DNA from: Hyphomicrobiales bacterium
GTDB lineage: Bacteria > Pseudomonadota > Alphaproteobacteria > Rhizobiales > Rhizobiaceae
DNA length: 64,000 nucleotides
NCBI GenBank assembly: GCA_900471515.1
Contig: UCFC01000029.1
Coordinates: 1-64,000 of the forward strand
Reading direction: 5' to 3'
Each line of letters starts with the position of its first letter. Within the stretch, counting starts at the first letter, position 1. Of the stretch, positions 7,724-15,497 are shown in pieces. The position numbers were made by a program, and so were the translations under genes. A model generated the notes under the pieces. That model had not been told where the DNA came from. It searched no databases and worked only from the letters and a program-made list of their open reading frames with translations.

Positions 7724-9412
7724 ATGAATGACATGACACAGGAAAACGCTCTCTCCCAGATCTTCAACATCGCCATCGCCCAGCTGAACCCCACCGTGGG
7801 CGATATCGCCGGAAACCTTGCCAAGGTGCGCGAGGCGCGCGCCGACGCGGCCCGGCAGGGCGCGCATCTGCTCATGATGACCGAGCTTTTCATCTCGGGC
7901 TATCCGCCGGAAGACCTGGTTCTCAAGCCGGCCTTCATCCGCGCCTGCTGGAAGGCCGTCGAAAGCCTGGCGGCCGATACGGCCGATGGCGGGCCGGGCA
8001 TCGTCATCGGCTTTCCGCGCCAGGACGAGACGGGGCGTTACAATTCCGTCGCCGTGCTCGACGGCGGCAAGGTGATTGCGGTGCGCGACAAGATCGACCT
8101 GCCGAATTACGGCGAGTTCGACGAGAAGCGTGTCTTCGACCAGGGCGCGATGCCCGGTCCGGTGAACTTCCGCGGCGTGCGCATCGGCATCCCGATCTGC
8201 GAGGATATCTGGGGCGATCTCGGCGTGTGCGAGACGCTGGCCGAGAGCGGGGCGGAAATCCTGCTCGTGCCGAACGGCTCGCCCTATTATCGCGGCAAGG
8301 TCGATATCCGCCATCAGGTCGTGCTGAAGCAGGTGATCGAGACCGGCCTGCCGATGGTCTATGCCGCCCAGCTCGGCGGCCAGGACGAACTCGTCTTCGA
8401 CGGCGCAAGTTTTGCCTTCAATGCCGACAGGTCGCTCGCCTTCCAGCTCAGCCAGTTCGAAGCGACGCTTGCCGTGACCACCTGGAAGCGCACGGAAAAA
8501 GGCTGGCATTGCTCGGAAGGGCCGATGGCGCGCGTTCCCGAGGGCGAAGAGGCCGATTACCGCGCCTGCCTGCTCGGCTTCCGCGACTATGTGAACAAGA
8601 ACGGTTTCAGGAATGTCGTGCTCGGCCTTTCCGGCGGCATCGATTCGGCGATCTGCGCGGCGATCGCCGTCGACGCGCTCGGCGAAGAGCGAGTGCGCAC
8701 GGTCATGCTGCCCTATCACTATACGTCCGAGGATTCGCTGAAGGACGCGGCCGATTGCGCCAAGGCGCTTGGCTGCCGCTACGACATCGTGCCGATCGAG
8801 GCGCCGGTGACGGGCTTTTCCTCGGCCTTGTCGAACCTTTTCGAAGGCACGAACAGCGGCATCACCGAGGAAAACCTGCAGAGCCGCGCACGCGGCGTCA
8901 TCCTGATGGCGATCTCCAACAAGTTCGGCTCCATGGTGGTGACGACCGGCAACAAGTCGGAAATGTCTGTCGGCTACGCCACGCTCTACGGCGACATGAA
9001 CGGCGGCTTCAACCCGATCAAGGACCTCTACAAGATGCAGGTCTATGCGCTCGCCCGCTGGCGCAACGAAAACGTGCCGCCGGATGCGCTCGGCCCTTCC
9101 GGCATGGTCATTCCGCAGAACATCATCGACAAGGCGCCGTCGGCCGAACTTCGCCCGGACCAGAAGGACCAGGATTCGCTGCCGCCCTATCCGGTGCTGG
9201 ACGATATCCTGGAATGCCTGGTCGAGCGGGAAATGGCGGTCGAGGAAATCGTGGCGCGCGGCCATGATGTCGAGACGGTACACCGCGTCGAACATCTGCT
9301 CTATCTCGCCGAATACAAGCGCCGCCAGTCGGCGCCGGGCGTGAAGATCACCAAGAAGAATTTCGGCCGCGACCGGCGCTACCCGATCACCAATCGATTC
9401 CGGGATCGTTAA
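7724..9412 (+). CDS. nadE: NAD+ synthetase, glutamine-hydrolysing
   Basis: Converts deamido-NAD+ to NAD+ using glutamine and ATP, the last step of NAD synthesis. The 562-residue protein is a fusion. Residues about 15-270 are a nitrilase-type glutaminase with triad Glu54 (ELFISGYPPEDL), Lys123 (DKIDLPNYGEFDEKR) and Cys159 (PICEDIWGD). Residues about 280-562 are the ATP-pyrophosphatase synthetase domain with the SGGIDS loop near residue 300. The ATG at 7724 has an AGGGG ribosome-binding site. It is monocistronic and divergent from the DUF1003 gene. Length and motifs match the short, proteobacterial glutamine-dependent type. Confidence 0.97.
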   Translation: MNDMTQENALSQIFNIAIAQLNPTVGDIAGNLAKVREARADAARQGAHLLMMTELFISGYPPEDLVLKPAFIRACWKAVESLAADTADGGPGIVIGFPRQDETGRYNSVAVLDGGKVIAVRDKIDLPNYGEFDEKRVFDQGAMPGPVNFRGVRIGIPICEDIWGDLGVCETLAESGAEILLVPNGSPYYRGKVDIRHQVVLKQVIETGLPMVYAAQLGGQDELVFDGASFAFNADRSLAFQLSQFEATLAVTTWKRTEKGWHCSEGPMARVPEGEEADYRACLLGFRDYVNKNGFRNVVLGLSGGIDSAICAAIAVDALGEERVRTVMLPYHYTSEDSLKDAADCAKALGCRYDIVPIEAPVTGFSSALSNLFEGTNSGITEENLQSRARGVILMAISNKFGSMVVTTGNKSEMSVGYATLYGDMNGGFNPIKDLYKMQVYALARWRNENVPPDALGPSGMVIPQNIIDKAPSAELRPDQKDQDSLPPYPVLDDILECLVEREMAVEEIVARGHDVETVHRVEHLLYLAEYKRRQSAPGVKITKKNFGRDRRYPITNRFRDR

Positions 9413-9487
9413 CCGCTTCGGTTGAAGCCGCTTTATCGATTGCACCATTTTGTTGTTTCCTCCTCTTGCGAGAGCGAGGGGACAACA

Positions 9488-10195
9488 ATGGATAATGCAG
9501 GTGGCCGAGTCGCCATTTTCATCGATGCCGAAAATCTGCCGGCGCGTATTGCCGGTCGCATAATCGAAATCGCATCCCGCTATGGCCGGATCGTCGGGCG
9601 CAATGCTTATGGCGATTTCACGCGCGAAGCGATGCGGCCCTGGGTCGAGGCTGCGCCGGCACACGCACTGAGCCTGCAGACCGTTTGCACGGCTTTGCCG
9701 GGCAAAAACAGCAGCGACATTCTGCTTGCCATCGATGTGGTGGAATTCCTCTATAGATCAGAGGCGGATATTTTCTGCATCGCCAGCAGCGACAGCGATT
9801 TCACCCATCTGGCGAGCCGACTGCGGATGCGCGGCAAGCAGGCAATCGGGATCGGGAGCCCGAAGGCCTGCAAGACGCTGAGGGATGCTTTCGATGAGTT
9901 CTTCGAGCTAGAGATCAAGGTCGCCACCCAAGCCCATTCGTCAAAAGTCGTCTCGTTGAAACAGCCCGCCGCCATCCGTCCCTATATCCTCGACGCACTG
10001 AATTCACTTCAGCATAATCGCGATGAGTGGCTCGACATCGCACGGCTTGGGTCCGCAATCAGAGCGCTTCATCCGGGATTCAGTCCGAAGGAATTCGGAT
10101 CGGCGAAATTCAGTACGGTTTTGAAGAACTGCCACTTTCTTGAAACGCAGATGCATGGCACAAACCGCATGCAGATCAGGGTGAGAGCACAATAA
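9488..10195 (+). CDS. NYN domain protein with C-terminal OST-HTH/LOTUS-like region
   Basis: A 235-residue protein with an N-terminal NYN (PIN-like) nuclease fold: IFIDAENLP at about residues 9-17, KNSSDILLAIDVVEF with acidic residues near 75-85, and IASSDSDFTHLASRLR at about 97-112 carry the expected Asp residues. Residues about 160-235 resemble an OST-HTH/LOTUS RNA-binding module (DALNSLQ, WLDIARLGSAIR, FSTVLKNCHFL). Together this suggests an RNA-targeting nuclease. The start at 9488 follows a strong GAGGGG site. It lies in an accessory-looking run between nadE and aroG. Domain calls are by eye; NYN is firm, LOTUS less so. Confidence 0.8.
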   Translation: MDNAGGRVAIFIDAENLPARIAGRIIEIASRYGRIVGRNAYGDFTREAMRPWVEAAPAHALSLQTVCTALPGKNSSDILLAIDVVEFLYRSEADIFCIASSDSDFTHLASRLRMRGKQAIGIGSPKACKTLRDAFDEFFELEIKVATQAHSSKVVSLKQPAAIRPYILDALNSLQHNRDEWLDIARLGSAIRALHPGFSPKEFGSAKFSTVLKNCHFLETQMHGTNRMQIRVRAQ

Positions 10196-10231
10196 GCGCT
10201 CTGATCCCTTAGCTTGCGAGAGGAGGGTGAC

Positions 10232-11065
10232 ATGCGCAGCTCTGTTGAAATCTACAATGTGCGGCGGGGCGAAAGCCGTGTCGTCTGGCAGACGGAAGCG
10301 CTGGTGGAGGCGCCGAATTTCTCGCGCGACGGGGCCTATCTGCTGATCAACGGCGACGGGCTGCTCTATCGCCTGCGGCTCGACGGCAGCGATCTGGTCG
10401 AGCGGGTCGATACCGGCTTTGCCGTCCATTGCAACAACGACCACGGCATTTCGCCGGATGGCGAGCAGATCGTCATTTCCGACAAGACCGAGTTCGGCAA
10501 GTCGGCGATCTATATCCTGCCGATCGAGGGCGGCAAGCCGCGGCTGATCACCAAGAACCTGCCGTCCTACTGGCACGGCTGGTCGCCCGACGGGCGCGAG
10601 CTTGCCTATTGCGGCATCCGCAACGACCTCTTCGACATCTACACGATCTCGGTCGATGGCGGCGAGGAGAAGCGGCTGACGCATGGCGAGGGCCGCAACG
10701 ACGGGCCGGACTGGTCGGCGGACGGGCAGTGGATCTATTTCAATTCCAGCCGCACCGGGCTGATGCAGATCTGGCGCATCCACCCGGACGGCACCGGTCT
10801 CCAGCAGGTGACATCGGACAATTACGGCAACTGGTTTGCGCACCCGTCGCCCGACAACGACAAGGTACTGATCCTCTCCTACGACCCCGACGTTTTCGAC
10901 CATCCGCGCGATCTGAACGTGCGCCTGCGCATGATGGACATGGACGGCGGCAACCTGACGGAGCTGTTCGAGCTGTTTGGCGGGCAGGGCACGATCAACG
11001 TGCCGAACTGGTCGCCGGATGGCGAGGAATTCGCTTATGTGCGGTATTTCCCGGCGAGAGCTTGA
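10232..11065 (+). CDS. TolB-like beta-propeller (PD40 repeat) protein
   Basis: A 277-residue protein made of WD40-like/PD40 blades. The recurring element is F/W-S-x-D-G-x-x-L/I, for example NFSRDGAYL, HGISPDGEQI, GWSPDGREL, DWSADGQWI and NWSPDGEEF, spaced about 40-50 residues. It has no signal peptide, so it is probably cytoplasmic, unlike TolB. The start is firm because a GAGGAGGGTGA site lies just upstream of ATG 10232. Homologous proteins are often annotated as TolB-like translocation proteins, but nothing here supports a Tol-Pal role. Function unknown; possibly a small-molecule or protein-binding platform. Confidence 0.82.
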   Translation: MRSSVEIYNVRRGESRVVWQTEALVEAPNFSRDGAYLLINGDGLLYRLRLDGSDLVERVDTGFAVHCNNDHGISPDGEQIVISDKTEFGKSAIYILPIEGGKPRLITKNLPSYWHGWSPDGRELAYCGIRNDLFDIYTISVDGGEEKRLTHGEGRNDGPDWSADGQWIYFNSSRTGLMQIWRIHPDGTGLQQVTSDNYGNWFAHPSPDNDKVLILSYDPDVFDHPRDLNVRLRMMDMDGGNLTELFELFGGQGTINVPNWSPDGEEFAYVRYFPARA

Positions 11066-11109
11066 GAGCGGCGCATCGCCATTAGACGATGGGTTGGTGG
11101 GTGGCGAGG

Positions 11110-11409
11110 ATGTCCTATACGGTCAGTGCCTCTGCCGTGCTGAGGAGCATAAATTCAGTGACGCCGGAAGAACGAACGATCCTGCAAGCTCTCGCTTCCA
11201 TGTGCTACCAGTACTTGGATCAAGGCCCAGAAGGGCTCGTGCACATGTCGATGGATCCTGGTGAACGCGCGGTCGAAGTGTTGGCATCCTATGGGCTGGT
11301 CAAGCCTGAACTAGGCGGCGGCTTCTGGACCGACGAGGGTCTGCGTTTTTTGGACGAGGATTGGAAATCAGATCGTGCGGATTTCCTGCAACGCATGTCA
11401 AAATCCTGA
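11110..11409 (+). CDS. Hypothetical small protein
   Basis: A predicted 99-residue soluble protein that I do not recognise. It is mostly helical with a winged-helix-like rhythm (TPEERTILQALASMCYQYLD, then GERAVEVLASYGLVKPE) and ends FLQRMSKS. ATG 11110 has GGCGAGG immediately upstream; an ATG at 11089 would start with an odd Trp-rich extension. Codon use is less GC-biased than its neighbours, so it may be an acquired gene. It lies between the PD40 gene and the convergent DUF4238 gene. Confidence 0.55.
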   Translation: MSYTVSASAVLRSINSVTPEERTILQALASMCYQYLDQGPEGLVHMSMDPGERAVEVLASYGLVKPELGGGFWTDEGLRFLDEDWKSDRADFLQRMSKS

Positions 11410-11449
11410 AAGGCGGATGCCAAGCATTGGATGATGGGGCGGTGGGCTA

Positions 11450-12289
11450 CTATCCTAGTTGGAAAATGCCGCTCTTCGAGATCACGTAAGACAGGGCGTT
11501 CTTAACCTGCAAGTTATTCAAGTGGTTGCGATGTCGCGCATCAAGAACTACCGGCTCCCTATGCGTTCCTCCGACACTGCCACTCCCAGCATCCCAGCGA
11601 GTGTAAAGGTGTAACCCCAAGTCCGGAGCGATAGGCAGAAACACTTGTGAACCCGGGCCGGAAATATCGTAGTTAACTACCAGATTTTCCGGAAGCTCCA
11701 TCCCCTTTATAACTATGACGGGATCGTCCCCGAGCAGAAACTCTCCGTCTTCAAGGCTGTGAAGGTAAAGGTCAGCGCGCTGCAAGACCGTCGCTAGCAG
11801 CCGCGTGTCCACTGGCATGAAAGAAAGCTTTACGTCACGAAGCTCATCCTCACCATCACCCGCTTTTCCCAAAGGTCGCATTTTATTCTTCGGCGCAGGG
11901 CCGCCAAGAGCACAGCGCTGCCGAAGAAATGAACCAGGGGTTCTCGCCCATTGGATTGCCATGAAGTTGATGATGTCAACGCGTTCCTTTGGCGAAAGGA
12001 TCAGCTGACGGCTCGCAGTGATTCTCTGGAATATTGCGCCCACTGGCGTCTCAAACTGTCTGTCGAGAATTCCTTCCACATCGATTTCATCTTCGCTCAG
12101 ACCCTCCAACAGGCCAGTCGGAACCACTTTATTGAAGTCAGATATGGAGAATGAATTGTCGATTGGCGCCCCGAAAACCTTGCCGCTATCCTTCTCCATA
12201 ATGTGAAGATGACGACCGTCATGGGAAAAAGATCGCAATATCAATCGTGGGACGTAATGGTGCTGCATTTCGCTCTGTCTTTCAATCAT
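11450..12289 (-). CDS. DUF4238 family protein
   Basis: A 279-residue soluble protein with the DUF4238 signature near its N-terminus (QHHYVPRLILRSFS), followed by FNKVVPTGLLEGLSEDEIDVEG and a central MAIQWARTPGSFLRQ. The C-terminal half has LGDDPVIVIKG and VFLPIAPDLGLHLYTRWD, also typical of the family. Base composition is visibly less GC-rich than in the surrounding core genes, which suggests horizontal transfer. The function of the family is unknown. Start ATG 12289 chosen (MIERQSEMQHHYVPR); a second Met eight residues in is possible. The frame extends to 12355 without support. Confidence 0.75.
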   Translation of the reverse strand: MIERQSEMQHHYVPRLILRSFSHDGRHLHIMEKDSGKVFGAPIDNSFSISDFNKVVPTGLLEGLSEDEIDVEGILDRQFETPVGAIFQRITASRQLILSPKERVDIINFMAIQWARTPGSFLRQRCALGGPAPKNKMRPLGKAGDGEDELRDVKLSFMPVDTRLLATVLQRADLYLHSLEDGEFLLGDDPVIVIKGMELPENLVVNYDISGPGSQVFLPIAPDLGLHLYTRWDAGSGSVGGTHREPVVLDARHRNHLNNLQVKNALSYVISKSGIFQLG

Positions 12290-12369
12290 GCCTAGAGGGC
12301 GTCTACGTGCCTGAGTTGAGGATGCATGCGCGCCGTTACCGTTGCTGCCCCCCACCGCCCTGTCAATGG

Positions 12370-12391
12370 GCGGCGGGATTTCGCCCGCCGC
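12370..12391 (-). terminator. Strong hairpin downstream of aroG
   Basis: Perfect 8-bp stem GCGGCGGG/CCCGCCGC with a 6-nt loop, 16 bp past the aroG stop on the minus strand. No U tract follows, so it may act as a 3'-end stabiliser or a Rho-assisted terminator rather than a classical intrinsic terminator. Confidence 0.4.
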
Positions 12392-12406
12392 ACTTCATTC
12401 TCTCGC

Positions 12407-13474
12407 TCAAGCCGCAACAGCGGCCTTCCGCCGATCACGGACAGCCTTGGCCAGATCCTCGAGCACATCCACCGACATATCCCAGCCGATGCAGCCGTCG
12501 GTGATCGACTGGCCGTAGACCAGCGGCTTGCCGGGGACGAGGTCCTGGCGGCCGGCGACGAGGTTGCTCTCGATCATCATACCCTTGATATGGCGGTTGC
12601 CGGCGACGATCTGGCCGGCGACGTCGCGGACGACCTTCGGCTGGTTCATCGGGTCCTTGTTGCTGTTGGCGTGGCTGGCGTCGATGAGGATGCGCGGATC
12701 GACGCCGAGCTTGATCGCCTCGGCGATGACGGCCTGGACGTCGGCAGCCTCATAGTTCGGCCGTTTGCCGCCGCGCAGGATGATGTGGCAGTCCTCGTTG
12801 CCGCGGGTAGACGCGATCGCGGCCTGTCCGTCCTTGGTGACGGCCGGGAAATGGTGGGGCTGGGAGGCCGCGACGATCGCGTCGAGCGCGATGCGCGCGC
12901 CGCCGTCCGTGCCGTTCTTGAAGCCGATCGGGCAGGAGAGACCCGAGGCGAGCTGGCGGTGGATCTGGCTTTCGGTCGTGCGCGCGCCGATGGCGCCGTA
13001 GCTGACGAGATCGGCAATGTATTGCGGCGTGATCGTATCGAGGAATTCGCAGCCGGCCGGCAGGCCCATGGCGTTGATGTCGAGCAGCAGGCGGCGCGCG
13101 AGGCGCAGGCCTTCCTCGATGCGGTAGCTGCCGTCGAGATGCGGGTCGTTCATCAGGCCCTTCCAGCCGACGGTGGTGCGGGGCTTTTCGAAATAGACGC
13201 GCATGACGATTTCGAGATCGCCGGAGAGGCGTCGTCGCTGCTCGACGAGGCGGGAGGCGTATTCGCGGGCGGCCGCCGGATCGTGGATCGAGCAGGGGCC
13301 GATGATGACGAGCTGGCGGTCGTCCTTGCCTGTCAGGATATTGTGGATCGTGTCGCGCGTGCCGGTCACGGTCTCGGTGACGGCGCGGTCGCGCGGGATT
13401 TCCGAGAGGATGTCGGCAGGCTTGGTCAGCGGGGTGATCTCGACGATGCGCAGATCATCAATGGTATCGGTCAC
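12407..13474 (-). CDS. aroG: 3-deoxy-7-phosphoheptulonate synthase, class I (AroG type)
   Basis: A 355-residue class I, E. coli AroG-like DAHP synthase, cytosolic, first step of aromatic amino acid synthesis. Motifs seen: LVIIGPCSIHDP, RVYFEKPRTTVGWKG, GARTTESQIHRQLASGLSCPIGFKNGT, ILIDASHANSNKD. The N-terminal extension typical of feedback-regulated enzymes is present. The start is GTG 13474, with AGGAGA 8 nt upstream. A Tyr/Phe-rich leader peptide gene, alternative RNA stems and a U-tract terminator precede the gene, so transcription is very probably controlled by attenuation in response to charged tRNA-Phe/Tyr. The symbol is used for the family; whether Phe or Tyr is the allosteric inhibitor cannot be told from sequence by eye. 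Confidence 0.93.
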   Translation of the reverse strand: MTDTIDDLRIVEITPLTKPADILSEIPRDRAVTETVTGTRDTIHNILTGKDDRQLVIIGPCSIHDPAAAREYASRLVEQRRRLSGDLEIVMRVYFEKPRTTVGWKGLMNDPHLDGSYRIEEGLRLARRLLLDINAMGLPAGCEFLDTITPQYIADLVSYGAIGARTTESQIHRQLASGLSCPIGFKNGTDGGARIALDAIVAASQPHHFPAVTKDGQAAIASTRGNEDCHIILRGGKRPNYEAADVQAVIAEAIKLGVDPRILIDASHANSNKDPMNQPKVVRDVAGQIVAGNRHIKGMMIESNLVAGRQDLVPGKPLVYGQSITDGCIGWDMSVDVLEDLAKAVRDRRKAAVAA

Positions 13475-13509
13475 GGTATGCTCTCCTGTTTGGTCATACC
13501 GTGCGGAAC

Positions 13510-13537
13510 AAAAAAGCCGCCAGGTAGACTAGCGGCT
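13510..13537 (-). terminator. Intrinsic terminator of the aroG leader (attenuator stem 3:4)
   Basis: On the minus strand AGCCGC pairs with GCGGCT (13532-13537 with 13515-13520, 11-nt loop) and runs straight into a U tract, about 35 nt before the aroG GTG. Its 5' arm can instead pair with an upstream segment (13576-13587), which would prevent termination. Confidence 0.8.
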
Positions 13538-13599
13538 GTTCGGGTTGTCGTCGCGTTAGTTTCGGTTACGCACAGACCCGCATCCGCTGGAAGCAGCGG
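13532..13599 (-). promoter_or_regulatory. Alternative RNA structures of the aroG attenuator (1:2 and 2:3)
   Basis: Stem 1:2 is a perfect 6-bp hairpin CCGCTG/CAGCGG (13584-13599) inside the leader-peptide frame. Antiterminator 2:3 can form between 13576-13587 (GCGGATGCGGGT) and 13532-13545 (ACCCGAACAGCCGC) through CGGGT/ACCCG plus GCGG/CCGC; this sequesters the 5' arm of the terminator. Mutually exclusive pairing of exactly this order is the classical amino-acid attenuator design. Confidence 0.75.
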
Positions 13600-13640
13600 T
13601 ACGAATAAAATCGCGATGCGTAAACGGACGAAATCGACAT
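13566..13640 (-). CDS. aroG leader peptide (Tyr/Phe-rich, 24 residues)
   Basis: A 24-codon open frame begins at ATG 13640 and stops at 13566, 92 nt before aroG. It contains three Tyr and two Phe in eleven positions (Tyr7, Phe11, Tyr12, Tyr14, Phe17), a striking excess for so short a frame. Tyr14-Phe17 lie over the 5' arm of stem 1:2, and the stop codon lies just past segment 2. A ribosome stalled at the Tyr/Phe codons would therefore free segment 2 to form the antiterminator, whereas one reaching the stop would allow termination. No Shine-Dalgarno is visible; the predicted transcription start falls on or next to the ATG, so the leader is probably leaderless, as known for Sinorhizobium trpL. 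Confidence 0.8.
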   Translation of the reverse strand: MSISSVYASRFYSYRCFQRMRVCA

Positions 13641-13646
13641 GCCGCC

Positions 13647-13675
13647 TATGTAGACATGCGAACTGGAATTGTCAC
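13647..13675 (-). promoter_or_regulatory. Promoter of the aroG leader
   Basis: On the minus strand GTGACA (13675-13670), exactly 17 nt, then TACATA (13652-13647), close to the sigma-70 consensus. Transcription would begin about 13640, the A of the leader-peptide ATG. It lies in the 40-bp gap after the DHA2 exporter stop. Confidence 0.65.
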
Positions 13676-13714
13676 GCGGAATCTGTGAGGAAAAATGACG
13701 GGTCCGTGAAGTTT

Positions 13715-15136
13715 TCAGCGGCTTTCCGCCATTGCCTCTTCCGGATGCCGGTTCTTGCGGCGCCGGGTCGTCAGTTCCTCGCCGGCATTGGCGGGCAGGC
13801 GCAGGAAGGTGATGCAGGCAAGCGCCGAGATCGTCGCCACGATGAAGAAGGCGATGTGGAAATCGCCGACCGTGAGCCTGCCGCCATGGAAGCTTGCGGA
13901 GACTTCCAGGATCGTGCCGGCCACGGCAACGCCCATGGCCATGGAGATGCGCTGCGCCACGGCATTGATGGCGGTTGCCTGGCTGCTGTCCGCCTCGTCC
14001 ACATCGCCGAAGGCCATGGCGTTGACGCCCGAGAAGGCCATGGAGCGCAGCAGGCCGCCGACGAGAAGACAGCCCATGATGACGTAGACAGGCGTTTCGG
14101 CGGTGAAGAAGCCGTTGATGCCCAGGAAGATCGCCGCCAGGAAGGTCGTCAGCGCGATGACGTTGCGGAAGCCGAAGGCATTGTAGGTGCGCGATGCCGC
14201 GAATTTCGAGCCCATGGAGCCGAGAGCGCTGACGAAGGTGATCGAGCCGGACTGCAGCGGCGTCAGCCCGAACCCGAGCTGCAGCATCAGCGGCAGGAGG
14301 AAGGGCAGCGCGCCAAGCCCCATGCGGAAATTCGAAGCGCCGAGAATCGCCGCCCGGAACATCGGATAACGGAACATTTTCGGATCGAGCAGCGGATGCG
14401 GCGTGCGTTTCGCGTGCACGAAATAGAGGATGCCGGAGAGGATGCCGACGGCGACGGTGACATAGCCGTAGACGACGGGAACGGCCGGCAGGCTGATGAC
14501 GGAAATGCCGAAGACGAAACCGGCAAAACCTATCCCAGAAAGGAAGAAGCCCGGAAAATCCATCGGCTTGGGGCTGCGCGGCTCGACCGCCGGCAGGAAA
14601 CGGGTGACGAGAGCAATGCCGATAATGCCGATCGGCACGTTGATCCAGAAGATCCAGTGCCAGCTCAGATAGGTGGTCAGGAAGCCGCCGATCGGCGGCC
14701 CCATGATCGGGCCGATGAGCGCCGGTATGGTCAGCCAGGCCATGGCATTCACCAGCTGGTGACGTGGCGTGCCGCGCACCAGCAGCAACCGGCCGACCGG
14801 CGTCATCATCGAGCCGCCGGCGCCCTGGATGAGGCGGGAGATCACGAAGGCGGCGATGGAATTGGAAAAGGCGCAGGCGACCGAGCCGACCATGAAGACG
14901 AAGATTGCCAGCCGGAAGACGTTGCGGGCGCCGAAGCGATCCGACATCCAGCCGCTGATCGGAATGAAGATCGCCAGCGCCACGAGGTAACTCGTTACCG
15001 CAAGCTTGAGCGCGATCGGCGAGGTGCCGATATCGGCGGCAATGGCCGGCAGGCTGGTGGCAATCACGGTCGAATCCATCTGTTCCATGAACAGGGCGAC
15101 CGCAAGGATCATCGGCGTTAGACGGGACACGGGCAA
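13715..15136 (-). CDS. DHA2-family (EmrB/QacA-like) multidrug MFS transporter
   Basis: A roughly 473-residue, 14-segment inner-membrane drug:H+ antiporter. The first helix carries LAVALFMEQMDSTVIATSLPAIA, the DHA2 motif D1 region. SGWMSDRFGARNVFR is motif A, RLIQGAGGSMMTPVGR motif B, and IGPIMGPPIGGFL motif C, all in order. The start is uncertain: TTG 15136 or GTG 15130, neither with a good ribosome-binding site. No membrane-fusion partner (emrA-like) is adjacent. A separate promoter and leader separate it from aroG, so the two are unlikely to be co-regulated. Confidence 0.9.
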   Translation of the reverse strand: MPVSRLTPMILAVALFMEQMDSTVIATSLPAIAADIGTSPIALKLAVTSYLVALAIFIPISGWMSDRFGARNVFRLAIFVFMVGSVACAFSNSIAAFVISRLIQGAGGSMMTPVGRLLLVRGTPRHQLVNAMAWLTIPALIGPIMGPPIGGFLTTYLSWHWIFWINVPIGIIGIALVTRFLPAVEPRSPKPMDFPGFFLSGIGFAGFVFGISVISLPAVPVVYGYVTVAVGILSGILYFVHAKRTPHPLLDPKMFRYPMFRAAILGASNFRMGLGALPFLLPLMLQLGFGLTPLQSGSITFVSALGSMGSKFAASRTYNAFGFRNVIALTTFLAAIFLGINGFFTAETPVYVIMGCLLVGGLLRSMAFSGVNAMAFGDVDEADSSQATAINAVAQRISMAMGVAVAGTILEVSASFHGGRLTVGDFHIAFFIVATISALACITFLRLPANAGEELTTRRRKNRHPEEAMAESR

Positions 15137-15276
15137 CCGGAATGCAACGGGATGGGATTCGGCGCCTTCGGCACCGGTCGGATTCTGGCTTCCTTCTAGG
15201 CCAGCATTTTCGGCCTGTCCACGAAATCAATGTCGCAGCGGCTTGCCGTCGTGCCGTTTCCGCGCCATAGATCCGA

Positions 15277-15444
15277 TTGTCAGGTGCCCGCCGTCACAGG
15301 CGGGAGAATCGGGAATCCGGTGCAAGGCCGGAACGTGCCCAACGCTGTAAGGCCGACGCCCGCCGCTTCATGACGCCACTGGCCGCAGGGCCGGGAAGGC
15401 AGCGGCCGGGCGGATGACGCCGAGTCAGAAGACCGGCCTGGCAA
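15277..15444 (+). promoter_or_regulatory. Cobalamin (AdoCbl) riboswitch upstream of bluB
   Basis: The B12-box core GCCACTG (15374-15380) followed by GGGAAGGC (15393-15400) is present, together with the upstream GGGAATCCGGTGCAA element and the downstream GAGTCAGAAGACC. TTGTCAGG (15277-15284) pairs with CCTGGCAA (15437-15444) to close P1. It lies 54 nt before the bluB start on the same strand. The expression platform is not clear: a CCCGC/GCGGG hairpin at 15456-15472 lies between the aptamer and the ribosome-binding site, with no U tract, so translational control is more likely. Confidence 0.92.
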
Positions 15445-15497
15445 GATAGACCTAACCCGCGCGGACGGCGGGCGGTTGCGTTGTTGGGGATTTGACG

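Noticed and set aside
12326..15121. Long plus-strand frame (931 codons) across aroG and the DHA2 exporter
   Set aside because: Shadow of two well-supported minus-strand genes; composition is typical of antisense frames.
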